NCBI RefSeq assembly: GCF_002205795.1
Contig: NZ_NIUY01000003.1
Coordinates: 1 to 64,000 of the forward strand
Length of the DNA: 64,000 bases
Origin: Chryseobacterium sp. VAUSW3
GTDB lineage: Bacteria > Bacteroidota > Bacteroidia > Flavobacteriales > Weeksellaceae
Reading direction: 5' to 3'
Positions 35,412 to 44,811 of this stretch are shown in pieces. The notes below the pieces were generated by a model, which was not told the origin of the DNA, searched no databases, and saw only the letters and a list, made by a program, of their open reading frames with translations. The translations under genes were made by a program, and so were the position numbers. Within the stretch, counting starts at the first letter, position 1, and every line of letters starts with the position of its first letter.

Positions 35412-38063
35412 ATGAAATATTTAAAACTTTCCGGTCTGGAGCCTTTAATTATAACACCAGAATCCAACTTCATTAATGTTGGCGAAAGAACCAACGTGGC
35501 CGGATCTAAAAAATTTCTCCGGCTCATTAAAGAAGAGAAGTTCAGTGAAGCGCTCGATATTGCGAGACATCAGGTAGAAGGTGGCGCACAGATTCTCGAT
35601 GTTAATTTTGATGACGGACTTCTTGACGGAAAATATTGTATGGTAAAATTCCTTAACCTGATTGCTTCAGAACCAGATATTGCCCGAATTCCAATCATGA
35701 TAGACTCCTCTAAATGGGAAATTCTTGAAGCCGGCTTACAGGTCGTTCAGGGCAAATGTGTGGTGAATTCCATCAGTCTTAAAGAAGGCGAACAGGAATT
35801 TATCGACCACGCAAGAAAAATAAAGCGTTACGGCGCCGCGGTTATTGTAATGGCTTTCGATGAAGAAGGACAGGCTGATAATTACGATCGCAGAATCGAA
35901 ATTTGTAAACGCAGCTATAAAATTCTTACCGAAATTGTAGGCTTTCCACCGGAAGATATCATTTTCGATCTTAATATTTTCCCCGTTGCAACCGGAATGG
36001 AGGAACACCGTAGAAATGCGATTGATTTTATAGAAGCAACAAAATGGGTGCGCGAAAATCTACCACATGTTTCTGTAAGCGGTGGCGTCTCCAACGTGTC
36101 GTTTTCTTTCCGGGGCAACGATAATGTGCGTGAAGCCATGCATTCGGTGTTTCTATATCACGCGATTAAGGCCGGAATGAACATGGGAATCGTTAATCCA
36201 TCGATGCTTGAAGTTTACGATGAAATTCCCAAAGAGTTGCTCGAATTGGTAGAAGATGTAATGCTCGATCGCCGGGATGATGCTACAGAACGTCTTTTAG
36301 ATTATTCTGAAAAACATAAATCAACCAAAAAAGAAACCGTTGAAGACTTGGAATGGCGTAAAAATCCTCTTCAGGAGCGAATTACGCATGCTTTAGTCAA
36401 AGGAATCGACCGGTTTATTATTGAAGATGTAGAAGAGGCCAGAACGCAAACCCGGCGACCGCTGGATGTGATTGAGGTGAACCTGATGGCCGGAATGAGC
36501 GTTGTTGGAGATCTTTTCGGAAGCGGAAAAATGTTTCTCCCGCAAGTAGTGAAATCGGCGCGTGTAATGAAAAAAGCGGTGGCATATCTGCAACCTTTCA
36601 TCGAAGCGCAAAAAGACCACACCCAGAAAGCCAACGGAAAAATCCTTATGGCTACAGTAAAAGGTGATGTTCATGACATCGGAAAAAATATTGTAAGTGT
36701 GGTTTTAGGCTGCAATAATTACGAAATCGTGGATTTGGGCGTCATGGTTCCGGCTGAAAAAATCATCCAGGCTGCCATTGATCATAAAGTGGATGTCATT
36801 GGTTTAAGCGGCCTCATCACTCCAAGTCTGGACGAAATGGTTCATGTTGCGGATGAACTTCAGCGCAAAAATCTGGAATTCCCGTTGATGATTGGCGGTG
36901 CAACCACTTCCAAAGCGCATACCGCCGTAAAGATTTTTCCTAAATATTCGCAGCCGGTTGTTCATGTGAATGATGCTTCCAGAGCGGTGGGCGTGGTTTC
37001 ACAACTTTTGGATCAAAACAGAGAACAGTTTAAAGCTGATCTTAAAGCCGATTATGAAGACTTTAGAGAGAAATTCCTGAACCGGCAGATAGAAAAAGAA
37101 TATGTTCCAATTGAAGAAGCCAGAAAACAGAACTATAAAATCGATTGGGAAAATGAAATTCCTGTAAAGCCAAACAATTTAGGTATTCAAATCATCGAAA
37201 ATCAGGATCTGAATGAATTGCTTGATTTCCTAGACTGGACTCCTTTTTTCAGAAGCTGGGAACTTTACGGAAAATATCCGCAGATTTTAACTGATGAGGT
37301 TGTGGGCGAACATGCTACTGAACTTTTTAATGATGCACAGAAAATCCTGAAAATGATTCTGGATGAAAAACTATTCACCGCGAAAGGGATTTTTGGAATT
37401 TTCCCCGCCAATTCAAACGAAAGCGATGATATTATTCTGCAAAATGACCAGCAGGAATTTGCATTCCGCACCCTTAGACAGCAGCACAAAAAATCTGATG
37501 GAAAAGAATATCTGGCACTCAGTGATTTTATCGCTCCAAAATCTTCCGGCATCCAGGATTACGTAGGAGCGTTCTGTGTAACCACAGGTTTCGGTACTGA
37601 AGAACTCGCTCAGAAATATTACGACCAGGGCGACGATTATACGGCGATTATTGTAAAAGCTTTAGCCGACAGACTTGCGGAGGCTTTCGCAGAATTTCTG
37701 CACCATAAAGTGCGTACCCGGATTTGGGGTTATGCTCAAAACGAAATCCTGCAGAATGAGGATTTGATTGCAGAAAAATACTCCGGAATTCGGCCTGCGC
37801 CTGGTTATCCTGCATGTCCCGATCACCTGGAAAAACTTACCATTTGGGATCTATTAAAGGTTAAAGAAAACATTGGCGTAGAACTTACCGAAAGTTTGGC
37901 CATGTTCCCAACTGCAGCAGTTTCGGGATATTATTTTGCGCATCCGAAATCCAAATATTTCGGTGTCGGCAAAATTGCGGAAGATCAGTTAGCAGATTTT
38001 GCATCCAGAAAAAATATCGAAATAGAATTTGCCAGAAAATGGTTGAGTCCTAATCTTGCTTAA
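35412..38063 (+). CDS. metH: Methionine synthase, folate-, cobalamin- and activation-domain subunit (split MetH, part 2)
   Basis: The 883-residue protein starts with the pterin-binding domain ([16 protein letters not shown], about 20-270). The cap helices (about 290-400) and the B12-binding domain follow, with GDVHDIGKN holding the cobalt ligand His421. The SAM-dependent reactivation domain (about 590-880) carries [12 protein letters not shown]. It transfers methyl from methyltetrahydrofolate through cobalamin to homocysteine bound by the preceding protein. metF follows after 15 bases. Confidence 0.95.
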   Translation: MKYLKLSGLEPLIITPESNFINVGERTNVAGSKKFLRLIKEEKFSEALDIARHQVEGGAQILDVNFDDGLLDGKYCMVKFLNLIASEPDIARIPIMIDSSKWEILEAGLQVVQGKCVVNSISLKEGEQEFIDHARKIKRYGAAVIVMAFDEEGQADNYDRRIEICKRSYKILTEIVGFPPEDIIFDLNIFPVATGMEEHRRNAIDFIEATKWVRENLPHVSVSGGVSNVSFSFRGNDNVREAMHSVFLYHAIKAGMNMGIVNPSMLEVYDEIPKELLELVEDVMLDRRDDATERLLDYSEKHKSTKKETVEDLEWRKNPLQERITHALVKGIDRFIIEDVEEARTQTRRPLDVIEVNLMAGMSVVGDLFGSGKMFLPQVVKSARVMKKAVAYLQPFIEAQKDHTQKANGKILMATVKGDVHDIGKNIVSVVLGCNNYEIVDLGVMVPAEKIIQAAIDHKVDVIGLSGLITPSLDEMVHVADELQRKNLEFPLMIGGATTSKAHTAVKIFPKYSQPVVHVNDASRAVGVVSQLLDQNREQFKADLKADYEDFREKFLNRQIEKEYVPIEEARKQNYKIDWENEIPVKPNNLGIQIIENQDLNELLDFLDWTPFFRSWELYGKYPQILTDEVVGEHATELFNDAQKILKMILDEKLFTAKGIFGIFPANSNESDDIILQNDQQEFAFRTLRQQHKKSDGKEYLALSDFIAPKSSGIQDYVGAFCVTTGFGTEELAQKYYDQGDDYTAIIVKALADRLAEAFAEFLHHKVRTRIWGYAQNEILQNEDLIAEKYSGIRPAPGYPACPDHLEKLTIWDLLKVKENIGVELTESLAMFPTAAVSGYYFAHPKSKYFGVGKIAEDQLADFASRKNIEIEFARKWLSPNLA

Positions 38064-38078
38064 AAAATATATTTAAGA

Positions 38079-39035
38079 ATGAAAATTACAGATCATATAA
38101 AAAACGCAAAAGGTAAAACCCTTTTTTCACTCGAAGTGGTACCGCCACAAAAAGGCATCGGTATTGAAGATCTTTACAAAAACATCGATCCGCTGATGGA
38201 ATTTAAACCTCCGTTTATTGATGTCACAACTTCGCGCGAAGAATACATTTATCTCGATAAAGGTAACGGCTTAATGGAGCGTAAAATCACCAGAATGCGT
38301 CCGGGAACTCTGGGGATTTGTGCTGCCATACAGCATAAATATAATGTAGATACAGTGCCTCACGTTTTGTGCGGAGGTTTTACGATGGAAGAGACCGAAT
38401 ATCTTTTGGTAGACTGTATGTATCTTGGAATTGAAAACGTAATGGCGTTGCGGGGTGATGCGATGAAAGGGCAGCAATATTTTGAACCTGCCGTGGGTGG
38501 CCACAGAAATGCGGTGGATTTGGTTCATCAAATCAACGATTTGGGCAGAGGTAAATATCTTCATGACGAGAAAGCCTGCGATGAAAACAATAAATTCTGC
38601 ATCGGTGTCGCCGGTTATCCCGAAAAACACATTGAAGCTCCTTCCATGAACTACGACCTGAAATGGCTAAAAGAAAAAGTTGATGCAGGTGCAGATTATG
38701 TGGTGACGCAAATGTTTTTCGACAATAAAAAGTTTATTGATTTTGTGAAGCAGGCCCGTGATATGGGGATTAATGTTCCCATAATTCCGGGAATAAAACC
38801 AATCGCCACCAAAGCCCATCTGCAGATGCTTCCTAAAGTCTTTAAAATTGATTTGCCGGAAGAACTCATTTCTGCCGTAGAAAAAGCTAAAGACAACACA
38901 GCGGTAAAACAGATTGGCATTGAGTGGGCAATACAGCAGTGCAGAGAACTGATTGATTTTGGCGTTCCTGTGCTTCACTTTTATTCGATGGGGAAAAGTG
39001 ATAATATTAAAAAAATTGCTGGAGAATTATTTTAA
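38079..39035 (+). CDS. metF: Methylenetetrahydrofolate reductase
   Basis: MetF makes the methyltetrahydrofolate used by MetH. The 318-residue TIM barrel shows FSLEVVPPQKG near the start (catalytic Glu), VPHVLCGGFTMEETEYLL, ALRGDAMKG, CIGVAGYPEKHIEAP and DYVVTQMFFDNKKF. Length is normal. It is the last gene of the methionine block and ends at a terminator. Confidence 0.95.
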   Translation: MKITDHIKNAKGKTLFSLEVVPPQKGIGIEDLYKNIDPLMEFKPPFIDVTTSREEYIYLDKGNGLMERKITRMRPGTLGICAAIQHKYNVDTVPHVLCGGFTMEETEYLLVDCMYLGIENVMALRGDAMKGQQYFEPAVGGHRNAVDLVHQINDLGRGKYLHDEKACDENNKFCIGVAGYPEKHIEAPSMNYDLKWLKEKVDAGADYVVTQMFFDNKKFIDFVKQARDMGINVPIIPGIKPIATKAHLQMLPKVFKIDLPEELISAVEKAKDNTAVKQIGIEWAIQQCRELIDFGVPVLHFYSMGKSDNIKKIAGELF

Positions 39036-39060
39036 AAGGACATGTAAAGTCCTTTTTTTA
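39034..39060. terminator. Terminator at the end of the methionine block
   Basis: The stem AAAAGGAC (39034-39041) pairs with GTCCTTTT (39049-39056), followed by T residues. It lies between convergent genes and overlaps the last codon of metF. Confidence 0.8.
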
Positions 39061-39711
39061 TTATCTGTTCATGAATTGAACAAGTTTGATCAGTGATTCC
39101 TCCTGTTTTATTTTAATATTGTTTTCCTTAATAAACCTTTCTAACTCTGCTCTACGGTCTGGATACATACTTACAAAATCTTTTGCATTCTTAGGTACCT
39201 GTAAAAGTTTTTCATCTGCTTTAATGAAATAGAGCGGATTTTGTTTTTCAAATTTAATGTATCCCTCCTTTATTAAAGAATTTGGTTCAATTGAACTTTT
39301 AATTTCCTTAAGTTTTATTTTTTCTTTCTTTAAAAGCTGATTTTTTCCGTCAACTAATCTGAAGTAATAGCCATTAGTTTCTTTTACATAAACTATAGGT
39401 GTATTAATCATTTCGAATTTGAAAACAGGAATGTCTTCATTCCTAGGGACCTCATACACCTTATCGTCAAATAAAATTTCAATTCGGTCCAAATGTGCAT
39501 CGTACCTTATCGGTGCTTTTTCGTTGGTGTTTCCTATAATCGCCGACATAAAATTGACATTGAAATAGGGCGTGCCAACTATATTGTGTTGTGGCTTATC
39601 GGAATCTCTACTGACCGATAAAAGCGGACCGGTATATATCTTATATGAATGCTGACCATAAACAGCAATGCCGCTGAAAATAAGTAAGATAAATAGAATA
39701 GATTTTTGCAT
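39061..39711 (-). CDS. Secreted protein of unknown function, paralogue of its upstream neighbour
   Basis: The 216-residue protein has a signal peptide (about 1-19, ending VYGQ). The mature part shares a plan with the next protein: GTPYFNVNF, APIRYDAHLDRIEILFDDKVYEVPR, YYFRLVDGK, a Lys-rich stretch, NPLYFIKADE, a YPDRRAELERFIKENNIKI segment and a final ESLIKLVQFMNR. I recognise no named family. It may sit in the periplasm or on the surface. Confidence 0.78.
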   Translation of the reverse strand: MQKSILFILLIFSGIAVYGQHSYKIYTGPLLSVSRDSDKPQHNIVGTPYFNVNFMSAIIGNTNEKAPIRYDAHLDRIEILFDDKVYEVPRNEDIPVFKFEMINTPIVYVKETNGYYFRLVDGKNQLLKKEKIKLKEIKSSIEPNSLIKEGYIKFEKQNPLYFIKADEKLLQVPKNAKDFVSMYPDRRAELERFIKENNIKIKQEESLIKLVQFMNR

Positions 39712-39805
39712 AATGATGTTTTATTTTATGTAATAAATTAATCCAATACATTTCCATAGCGTATTTTCATAGAAATTGCACGACAGGATTAACGGAAACT
39801 GTACG

Positions 39806-40483
39806 TTAATTATTAATAAACTGAGCTAGTTTTACAAGATCCGACTCTTCAGTTAACTTGATTTTATTGGTTTTAAGGAAGTTGTTTAGTTCATCTTTTT
39901 TCTCAGGAAAATAGGTCAGAAGATCTTTTGTGTTTTTAAGAGTTATTACCTCACTAGATTCTGCTTTGATAAAATACAATGGCCGTTGAGATTCGAAGCG
40001 TGAAACCGTACCCGCAGCAAAATGGGTTTTAGAGGGAACTGCTCCGTAAAATTTAGTTTTAATTTTTTTTAGTATTTTGTATTTCCCGTCAGCAATTTCG
40101 AAAAAGTAACCTGCATATTCATCATGAGTGTCCAGAACAATTAATCTCTCGTTTGTTTTTGTAAAGGTGAATTTTTTAGGGGTAGCTTCTCTTGGAATCT
40201 CATAAGTGTTATTGTCTATAAGGATTTCAACAACATCTAAAAAAGTATTGTATCTGATAGGTGCAACCGTAGGAGTATCATCAAATTTTGCCGATTCGAA
40301 ATCAGGATTGTAATAAGGAGTTCCCTTGATTTCGGAATATTTAAGTTTTTCTTCCAGGTTATTTACTTCATCAGAGGCTTTTTTGAAATTGGCTACCCAT
40401 GAATTCCCTCCTAGACTGAGTTGTTGTGCCTCTAAAGAAAAGAAGGTTAAGACTGTGACGATAAAACTGAAAAATACTTTCAT
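39806..40483 (-). CDS. Secreted protein of unknown function, tandem paralogue
   Basis: The 226-residue protein has a signal peptide ending SLEAQ. It shares with the gene downstream KGTPYYNPDFESAKF, APIRYNTFLDVVEILIDNNTYEIPR, YFFEIADGKYKILKK, RPLYFIKAES, FPEKKDELNNFLKTNKIKL and ESDLVKLAQFINN. I chose the ATG at 40483; the frame extends to a GTG at 40522 but the added residues break the signal peptide. The first 50 mature residues have no match in the paralogue. Confidence 0.78.
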   Translation of the reverse strand: MKVFFSFIVTVLTFFSLEAQQLSLGGNSWVANFKKASDEVNNLEEKLKYSEIKGTPYYNPDFESAKFDDTPTVAPIRYNTFLDVVEILIDNNTYEIPREATPKKFTFTKTNERLIVLDTHDEYAGYFFEIADGKYKILKKIKTKFYGAVPSKTHFAAGTVSRFESQRPLYFIKAESSEVITLKNTKDLLTYFPEKKDELNNFLKTNKIKLTEESDLVKLAQFINN

Positions 40484-40522
40484 TTTAATGTTTTTTAGTA
40501 GGTGAATATTTACTGGACACAC

Positions 40523-41311
40523 TTAATCCATCTGATTATACTTCCTCATCAAGTTTTCATAGAAATTCTGCGGTAAAATCCATTTGAGAGGAACGCCGAT
40601 TTTTTGTCCGAATTTCCCGAAATAATAATGGGCTTTCCAGGATTTTTTTGTGAGAAGTTTATCAATGTACTCAGCAACTTCTAAAGGTTCGGTGCCGTCA
40701 TCTACATGAGCATTCATGATGGAATATATTTTTTCAAAAGTCTTTTGGTAAGGTTCAGAAACTTTTGTTTTCACTCGGTTTTCCGCGATTTTTGTTTTGA
40801 TGTCGCCTAAATGAAGCGTACATACATTGATGTTCCAGGGAGAAACTTCATAACGAATCGCTTCGGTCACTTTATCTAATGCTGATTTTGAAGCGGAGTA
40901 AAACCCACGGAACGGCAATCCCATTTCGCTGCCAATACTCGAGATGTTGATGATTTTGCCTGATTTCTGCTCGCGCATCGTGGGTAAAACTGCGCTCATC
41001 ATTTGTACAGCGCCTACCAGATTCAAATTAAATAACTTTAGAATATCTTCTTTCGTAGAATCTTCCACCGCGCCAACCATGCCCATACCGGCATTGTTAA
41101 TAAGGACATCAATCTTTTTTTCCGTCTTTACAATTTCTGAAACGGCATGCTGAACCTGCAGATTATCGGTAATATCGGTCGGAATCGTCTTGAAATATTG
41201 GGATTCCACATTTTTTCTGCTCAGTCCGAAAACTCGGTGGCCTTTCTTTCCGAAAAATTCAGCCAAAGCGAAACCAATTCCTGTAGAAGTTCCTGTAATA
41301 ATTATGGTCAT
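40523..41311 (-). CDS. Short-chain dehydrogenase/reductase
   Basis: This classical SDR of 262 residues has the nucleotide motif TGTSTGIG (about 6-13), NNAGMGMVGAVED, the catalytic Ser in INISSIGSEMG and the YSASK catalytic pair. Substrate is unknown. It starts four bases after the aroA stop, so it is probably cotranscribed with aroA. Confidence 0.92.
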   Translation of the reverse strand: MTIIITGTSTGIGFALAEFFGKKGHRVFGLSRKNVESQYFKTIPTDITDNLQVQHAVSEIVKTEKKIDVLINNAGMGMVGAVEDSTKEDILKLFNLNLVGAVQMMSAVLPTMREQKSGKIINISSIGSEMGLPFRGFYSASKSALDKVTEAIRYEVSPWNINVCTLHLGDIKTKIAENRVKTKVSEPYQKTFEKIYSIMNAHVDDGTEPLEVAEYIDKLLTKKSWKAHYYFGKFGQKIGVPLKWILPQNFYENLMRKYNQMD

Positions 41312-41315
41312 TGTT

Positions 41316-42548
41316 TTAGTTAGTTTTTTCGGTTATTTGAGCGAAATCCTGCCAAAAACTTGGGTAGGATTTTTCAACAACTTCAGGATTCTCGATGGTT
41401 AAATTTTTTATAAGGCAAAACGGAGCAAAACTCATGGCCATTCGGTGATCGTTGTATGTTGCTATCGAAATATTTTCATTAGGCTCAAAAAATTTATGCG
41501 AAACAATACGGTCATCGGTAATTTCTGCAATACAGCCGATTTTGAAAAGTTCTTTTTTCAGTGCCAGAAGTCTGTCGGTTTCTTTTATTTTTAAAGTTTC
41601 CAGGCCGGTGATTTCAAACGGGATTTTCAATGCTGTTGCAGTAACACAAAGGGTTTGGGCAATGTCTGGACAATCATTCATGTTTAAAACAATTTTTTCC
41701 GGAAACTGAAAATAATGCTCCGGAAGCAGAGAAATTCTGGATTCTGCGCCTTCGGAAATGGTATTTACACCGAAAAATTTCCAGTAAATTTCTTTAATTA
41801 CCGAATCGCCCTGAAGGGAATATGGTTTAAACCATTTTAAGTTTATCGTTTTTCGCGAAATCGCTGCGAGAGAATAATAATATGAGGCAGAGCTCCAGTC
41901 GCTTTCAACAACGAACGGAATACTTTGCGATTGCTTTTCGGTGTGAATGTTGGGCAGAATTTTAATGACATTTCCTTCCCAATAATTGCTTATTCCTACC
42001 GTTCTAAGGATTTTCAGCGTCATTTCGAGGTAGGGTTTTGAGGTAACTGTACCTTCCAATTTAATTTGCAGACCGTTCTCCAGTTTTGCGCCGATGAGCA
42101 TTAATGAAGTAATAAACTGGCTCGAAATATTAGCAGGAATCCGCACTGTGCTTCTTATAATCTTCTTTCCCGTAATCTTCAATGGTGGGAATCCTTCGTT
42201 TTCAAGATAAGAAATTTCTGCGCCCAAATCCTGCAATGCATCGACCAGAAATTTTATCGGACGCTGTTTCATCCTCTCAGAACCGGTTAAAATTACGGTT
42301 TTGCCTTCCTGGATGGCATAATAAGAAGTAAGAAATCTCATCGCAGTGCCAGCATGATGAATGTCGATAATTTCTGAATCGCTTTGCAAAGCGGCTTGTA
42401 GAAGCTGCGTATCCTGAGAATTTGAAAGATTTTCGATAAGAATATTTTCAAAGAGCTGATGCAAAATCAACAAACGATTCGAAATGCTTTTCGAACCGCT
42501 GATTTCTATGGTTGTATTTTCTTTTAATTGCGAGTGTTCTAAAAACAT
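41316..42548 (-). CDS. aroA: 3-phosphoshikimate 1-carboxyvinyltransferase (EPSP synthase)
   Basis: This enzyme of the shikimate pathway has 410 residues, on the short side. It has GSKSISNRLLIL (phosphoshikimate site), HAGTAMRFLTSYYA, MNDCPDIAQTL, ETDRLLALKKEL and YNDHRMAMSFAPF. The PEP-site motif is GTAMRF where many enzymes have GNAGT-MRP or GNSGTTMR, the form of the Bacteroidota branch. It lies between the MazG-like and SDR genes in a tight leftward run. Confidence 0.92.
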   Translation of the reverse strand: MFLEHSQLKENTTIEISGSKSISNRLLILHQLFENILIENLSNSQDTQLLQAALQSDSEIIDIHHAGTAMRFLTSYYAIQEGKTVILTGSERMKQRPIKFLVDALQDLGAEISYLENEGFPPLKITGKKIIRSTVRIPANISSQFITSLMLIGAKLENGLQIKLEGTVTSKPYLEMTLKILRTVGISNYWEGNVIKILPNIHTEKQSQSIPFVVESDWSSASYYYSLAAISRKTINLKWFKPYSLQGDSVIKEIYWKFFGVNTISEGAESRISLLPEHYFQFPEKIVLNMNDCPDIAQTLCVTATALKIPFEITGLETLKIKETDRLLALKKELFKIGCIAEITDDRIVSHKFFEPNENISIATYNDHRMAMSFAPFCLIKNLTIENPEVVEKSYPSFWQDFAQITEKTN

Positions 42549-42563
42549 TGTACGGATTAAAGA

Positions 42564-42890
42564 TTATTTTAGTTTCTCATTATTTAGGTGCCTTTTCTGA
42601 TCTCTTTCTGTTTTCAGTTTCATTTTTCTGTCGAAAGCTTCCTGAAGATTGGTTCCGGTTTGGTTGGCCAAACATAGTGTTACGAATAAAACATCAGCCA
42701 GCTCTTCACCGAGATCTTTGGTTTTGTCGCTTTCTTTTTCACTCTGTTCACCGTATCTTCTGGCGATAATTCTGGCAACTTCGCCCACTTCTTCGGTAAG
42801 CATGGCCATGTTTGTGAGTTCGTTGAAATAACGTACGCCCACGGTTTTTATCCATTCATCAACTTCCTGCTGCAGTTTGGTAATCTCCAT
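42564..42890 (-). CDS. MazG-like nucleotide pyrophosphohydrolase
   Basis: The 108-residue all-alpha protein has the metal-binding pattern of MazG/dCTPase-like enzymes: LTEEVGEVARI (ExxE) and LGEELADVLFVTLCLANQTG (ExxD). These enzymes hydrolyse nucleoside triphosphates to monophosphates and probably clear unwanted nucleotides. It is three bases downstream of the lipoprotein gene and 15 before aroA. Confidence 0.9.
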   Translation of the reverse strand: MEITKLQQEVDEWIKTVGVRYFNELTNMAMLTEEVGEVARIIARRYGEQSEKESDKTKDLGEELADVLFVTLCLANQTGTNLQEAFDRKMKLKTERDQKRHLNNEKLK

Positions 42891-42893
42891 AAT

Positions 42894-44279
42894 TTATTGA
42901 TAAGAGCCAATGGTTGGCGGATTGGTTCTGGTAACACCCACAATATCTTTTAGAGTTGAGCCAGATACATAACTTGAGCTTCCTTTTCCTTTTGCAGGCG
43001 AATCTTCTTGCACCCTTAAATTCATTTTCTGCGTGAAATAATTTACAAATTTCGGATCCTGATTTTTGATGGAATTAGCTGTTGCGTAAGTTGCTTTTGT
43101 ACCATATTTCAGCAGCGAATAGTTAAATTCTGTCGTAAAAGTCTGTCCGGAAATTGGTTTTAATTCAACCATGTTTTCAGCAGAACCATAAATAATTGAA
43201 TTATTCACTTTTAAAGATAATGGACCGTTTTCCAGAGCAGTTCCGTTCTGGTATTCATTAGTAGCGTAAATCCCAAGTCCTGGAAGTGCCGAATTGAAAT
43301 CCCAGTAATTCGCTAAAGTTGCTTGGGTTAGCGTATAAGTTCCGCCTTTAAATATTCCTAAAGCCGCCTCACCACAGTTGTTCATCACTAAATTTGAAGC
43401 GTTGAGGTTCGATTTTACCGCAAAAATTCCGAATTCCTGAAAGGTGTGAATGATGGTGTTGTTGATTGTTGCCTCCGTTTCATTCATTTCCAGCCCTCTT
43501 GTTCCGCCAAAAACTTTTGCATAGTTCATGGTTAGCGTAGAACCTGTGTCGAATTTAATTCCGTTCCAGTTTTTCGGGATCGTGTCGTACCTTGGGTCGT
43601 TTCTGTCGCCCCGGAAAATAACCTCGTGATTTAATTCGCCAAAAACATTGAGTTTTGCATTTTTAGAAACCTTCAAACCACTGTTTTTATGGAAATAAAT
43701 CTTGGTTCCCTTCTGTATATCTAAGGTTTTGCCTTCTTCCAGTGTTAAATCTCCAAAGATTATTTTGGCTTTTTCGTTCGTCCAGTTTGTATTGTTGCTT
43801 AAAATGTTCGGATTGGTGTCTGTCTGGATAAAAAATTCAGCATCCTGAACTACGGAAAACAGTGTTACATGCTGGCTTCCAGCTGGAGTTTGAAACTGTA
43901 TACGTTCTTCGGCAATCGCTTCCGGTGCGTTGGCAACCGGCGCAATTTCTACAAAAATATAAAGACTGTCTTTCTTTCTTAAAGGAATGTTGGTAAAATC
44001 GGTCCCGGCTTTGCCATCAACATTGATTCTATAGAGTGAAGACGAACCGTTTTGCAGAGAAATTTTGGGAATCATCACATCTTTATCTTCGTCGTTGTAG
44101 ATTTTAACGGCATAGGTTTCGGATCGCACCTGATTATAGACGGTATCAAGAAAAACGGTATCTGCCGAAAAACGAAGAAGCTGAGATGGTGCATCAAAGC
44201 TGATTTCGTCTCTGTTGCAGGACACTGCCGTTAACAGAAACCAAAACGATAAAGCCAATATAAGTTTTAATTTGTTCAT
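42894..44279 (-). CDS. Lipoprotein with right-handed beta-helix-like region
   Basis: The protein has 461 residues when started at MNKLKLILAL (44279). The longer frame to 44351 adds an untypical N-terminus. The signal ends LLTAVSC, a lipobox with Cys21. The mature part begins with a beta-sandwich (about 30-150) and continues with many short strands (LNVFGELNHEVIFRG, WNGIKFDTGSTLTMNYAKV, ATINNTIIHTF) typical of a parallel beta-helix. The final part ends NPPTIGSYQ. Function is unknown; it is probably on an outer-membrane surface. Confidence 0.8.
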   Translation of the reverse strand: MNKLKLILALSFWFLLTAVSCNRDEISFDAPSQLLRFSADTVFLDTVYNQVRSETYAVKIYNDEDKDVMIPKISLQNGSSSLYRINVDGKAGTDFTNIPLRKKDSLYIFVEIAPVANAPEAIAEERIQFQTPAGSQHVTLFSVVQDAEFFIQTDTNPNILSNNTNWTNEKAKIIFGDLTLEEGKTLDIQKGTKIYFHKNSGLKVSKNAKLNVFGELNHEVIFRGDRNDPRYDTIPKNWNGIKFDTGSTLTMNYAKVFGGTRGLEMNETEATINNTIIHTFQEFGIFAVKSNLNASNLVMNNCGEAALGIFKGGTYTLTQATLANYWDFNSALPGLGIYATNEYQNGTALENGPLSLKVNNSIIYGSAENMVELKPISGQTFTTEFNYSLLKYGTKATYATANSIKNQDPKFVNYFTQKMNLRVQEDSPAKGKGSSSYVSGSTLKDIVGVTRTNPPTIGSYQ

Positions 44280-44359
44280 TGAAGAGGTTGAATAGATATA
44301 AGTTTCAAATTTAATTAAAATAGTCGAACGGAAAAATTTTAAAATTATCATATTGAGTG

Positions 44360-44390
44360 TTTGTACATTAAAAAATTAATTGTACTTTTG
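44360..44390 (+). promoter_or_regulatory. Promoter of rpmE2
   Basis: TTTG (44360-44363), 19 bases, then TACTTTTG (44383-44390). This is an exact match to the Bacteroidota promoter pattern, about 73 bases before the ATG. Confidence 0.8.
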
Positions 44391-44463
44391 CGGTCTAAAA
44401 ATTAGCAGAGGAATATCCATTACTACTTCTGAAGCAAAACTTTAATTTATTAAAATTTTTATT

Positions 44464-44715
44464 ATGAAAAACGGAATCCACCCGGAAAACTATAGACTTG
44501 TTGTTTTCAAAGATATGAGTAACGATGAGATGTTTCTTTGCAAATCTACTGCAGATACCAAAGATACTATTGAATATGAAGGAGAAACTTATCCATTGGT
44601 AAAAATGGAGATCTCTTCAACTTCTCACCCTTTTTACACTGGTAAAGTGAAATTGGTTGACACTGCTGGTAGAGTTGACAAATTCATGAGCAAATACAAA
44701 AAATTCGCAAAATAA
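44464..44715 (+). CDS. rpmE2: 50S ribosomal protein L31, type B
   Basis: The 83-residue protein begins [19 protein letters not shown] and contains [24 protein letters not shown]. It lacks the CxxC pair of zinc-binding L31 (a single Cys in FLCKS), which marks the zinc-free type B form. It has its own promoter and terminator. Confidence 0.95.
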   Translation: MKNGIHPENYRLVVFKDMSNDEMFLCKSTADTKDTIEYEGETYPLVKMEISSTSHPFYTGKVKLVDTAGRVDKFMSKYKKFAK

Positions 44716-44739
44716 TTTATTGCGGACTAAGAAAATATT

Positions 44740-44772
44740 AAAGTCTTTCAGGTTTCTGAAAGACTTTTTTTA
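44740..44772 (+). terminator. Terminator of rpmE2
   Basis: The 12-bp stem AAAGTCTTTCAG (44740-44751) pairs with 44756-44767, followed by a T run. Confidence 0.88.
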
Positions 44773-44811
44773 TTGTAATTTTGAAAATATAGAAATTTAA
44801 GCACTTGAAAT

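Noticed and set aside
34361-38063. Frameshifted pseudogene of metH
   Set aside because: The break is at a domain border, each part has its own start and stop, and all catalytic residues are present.
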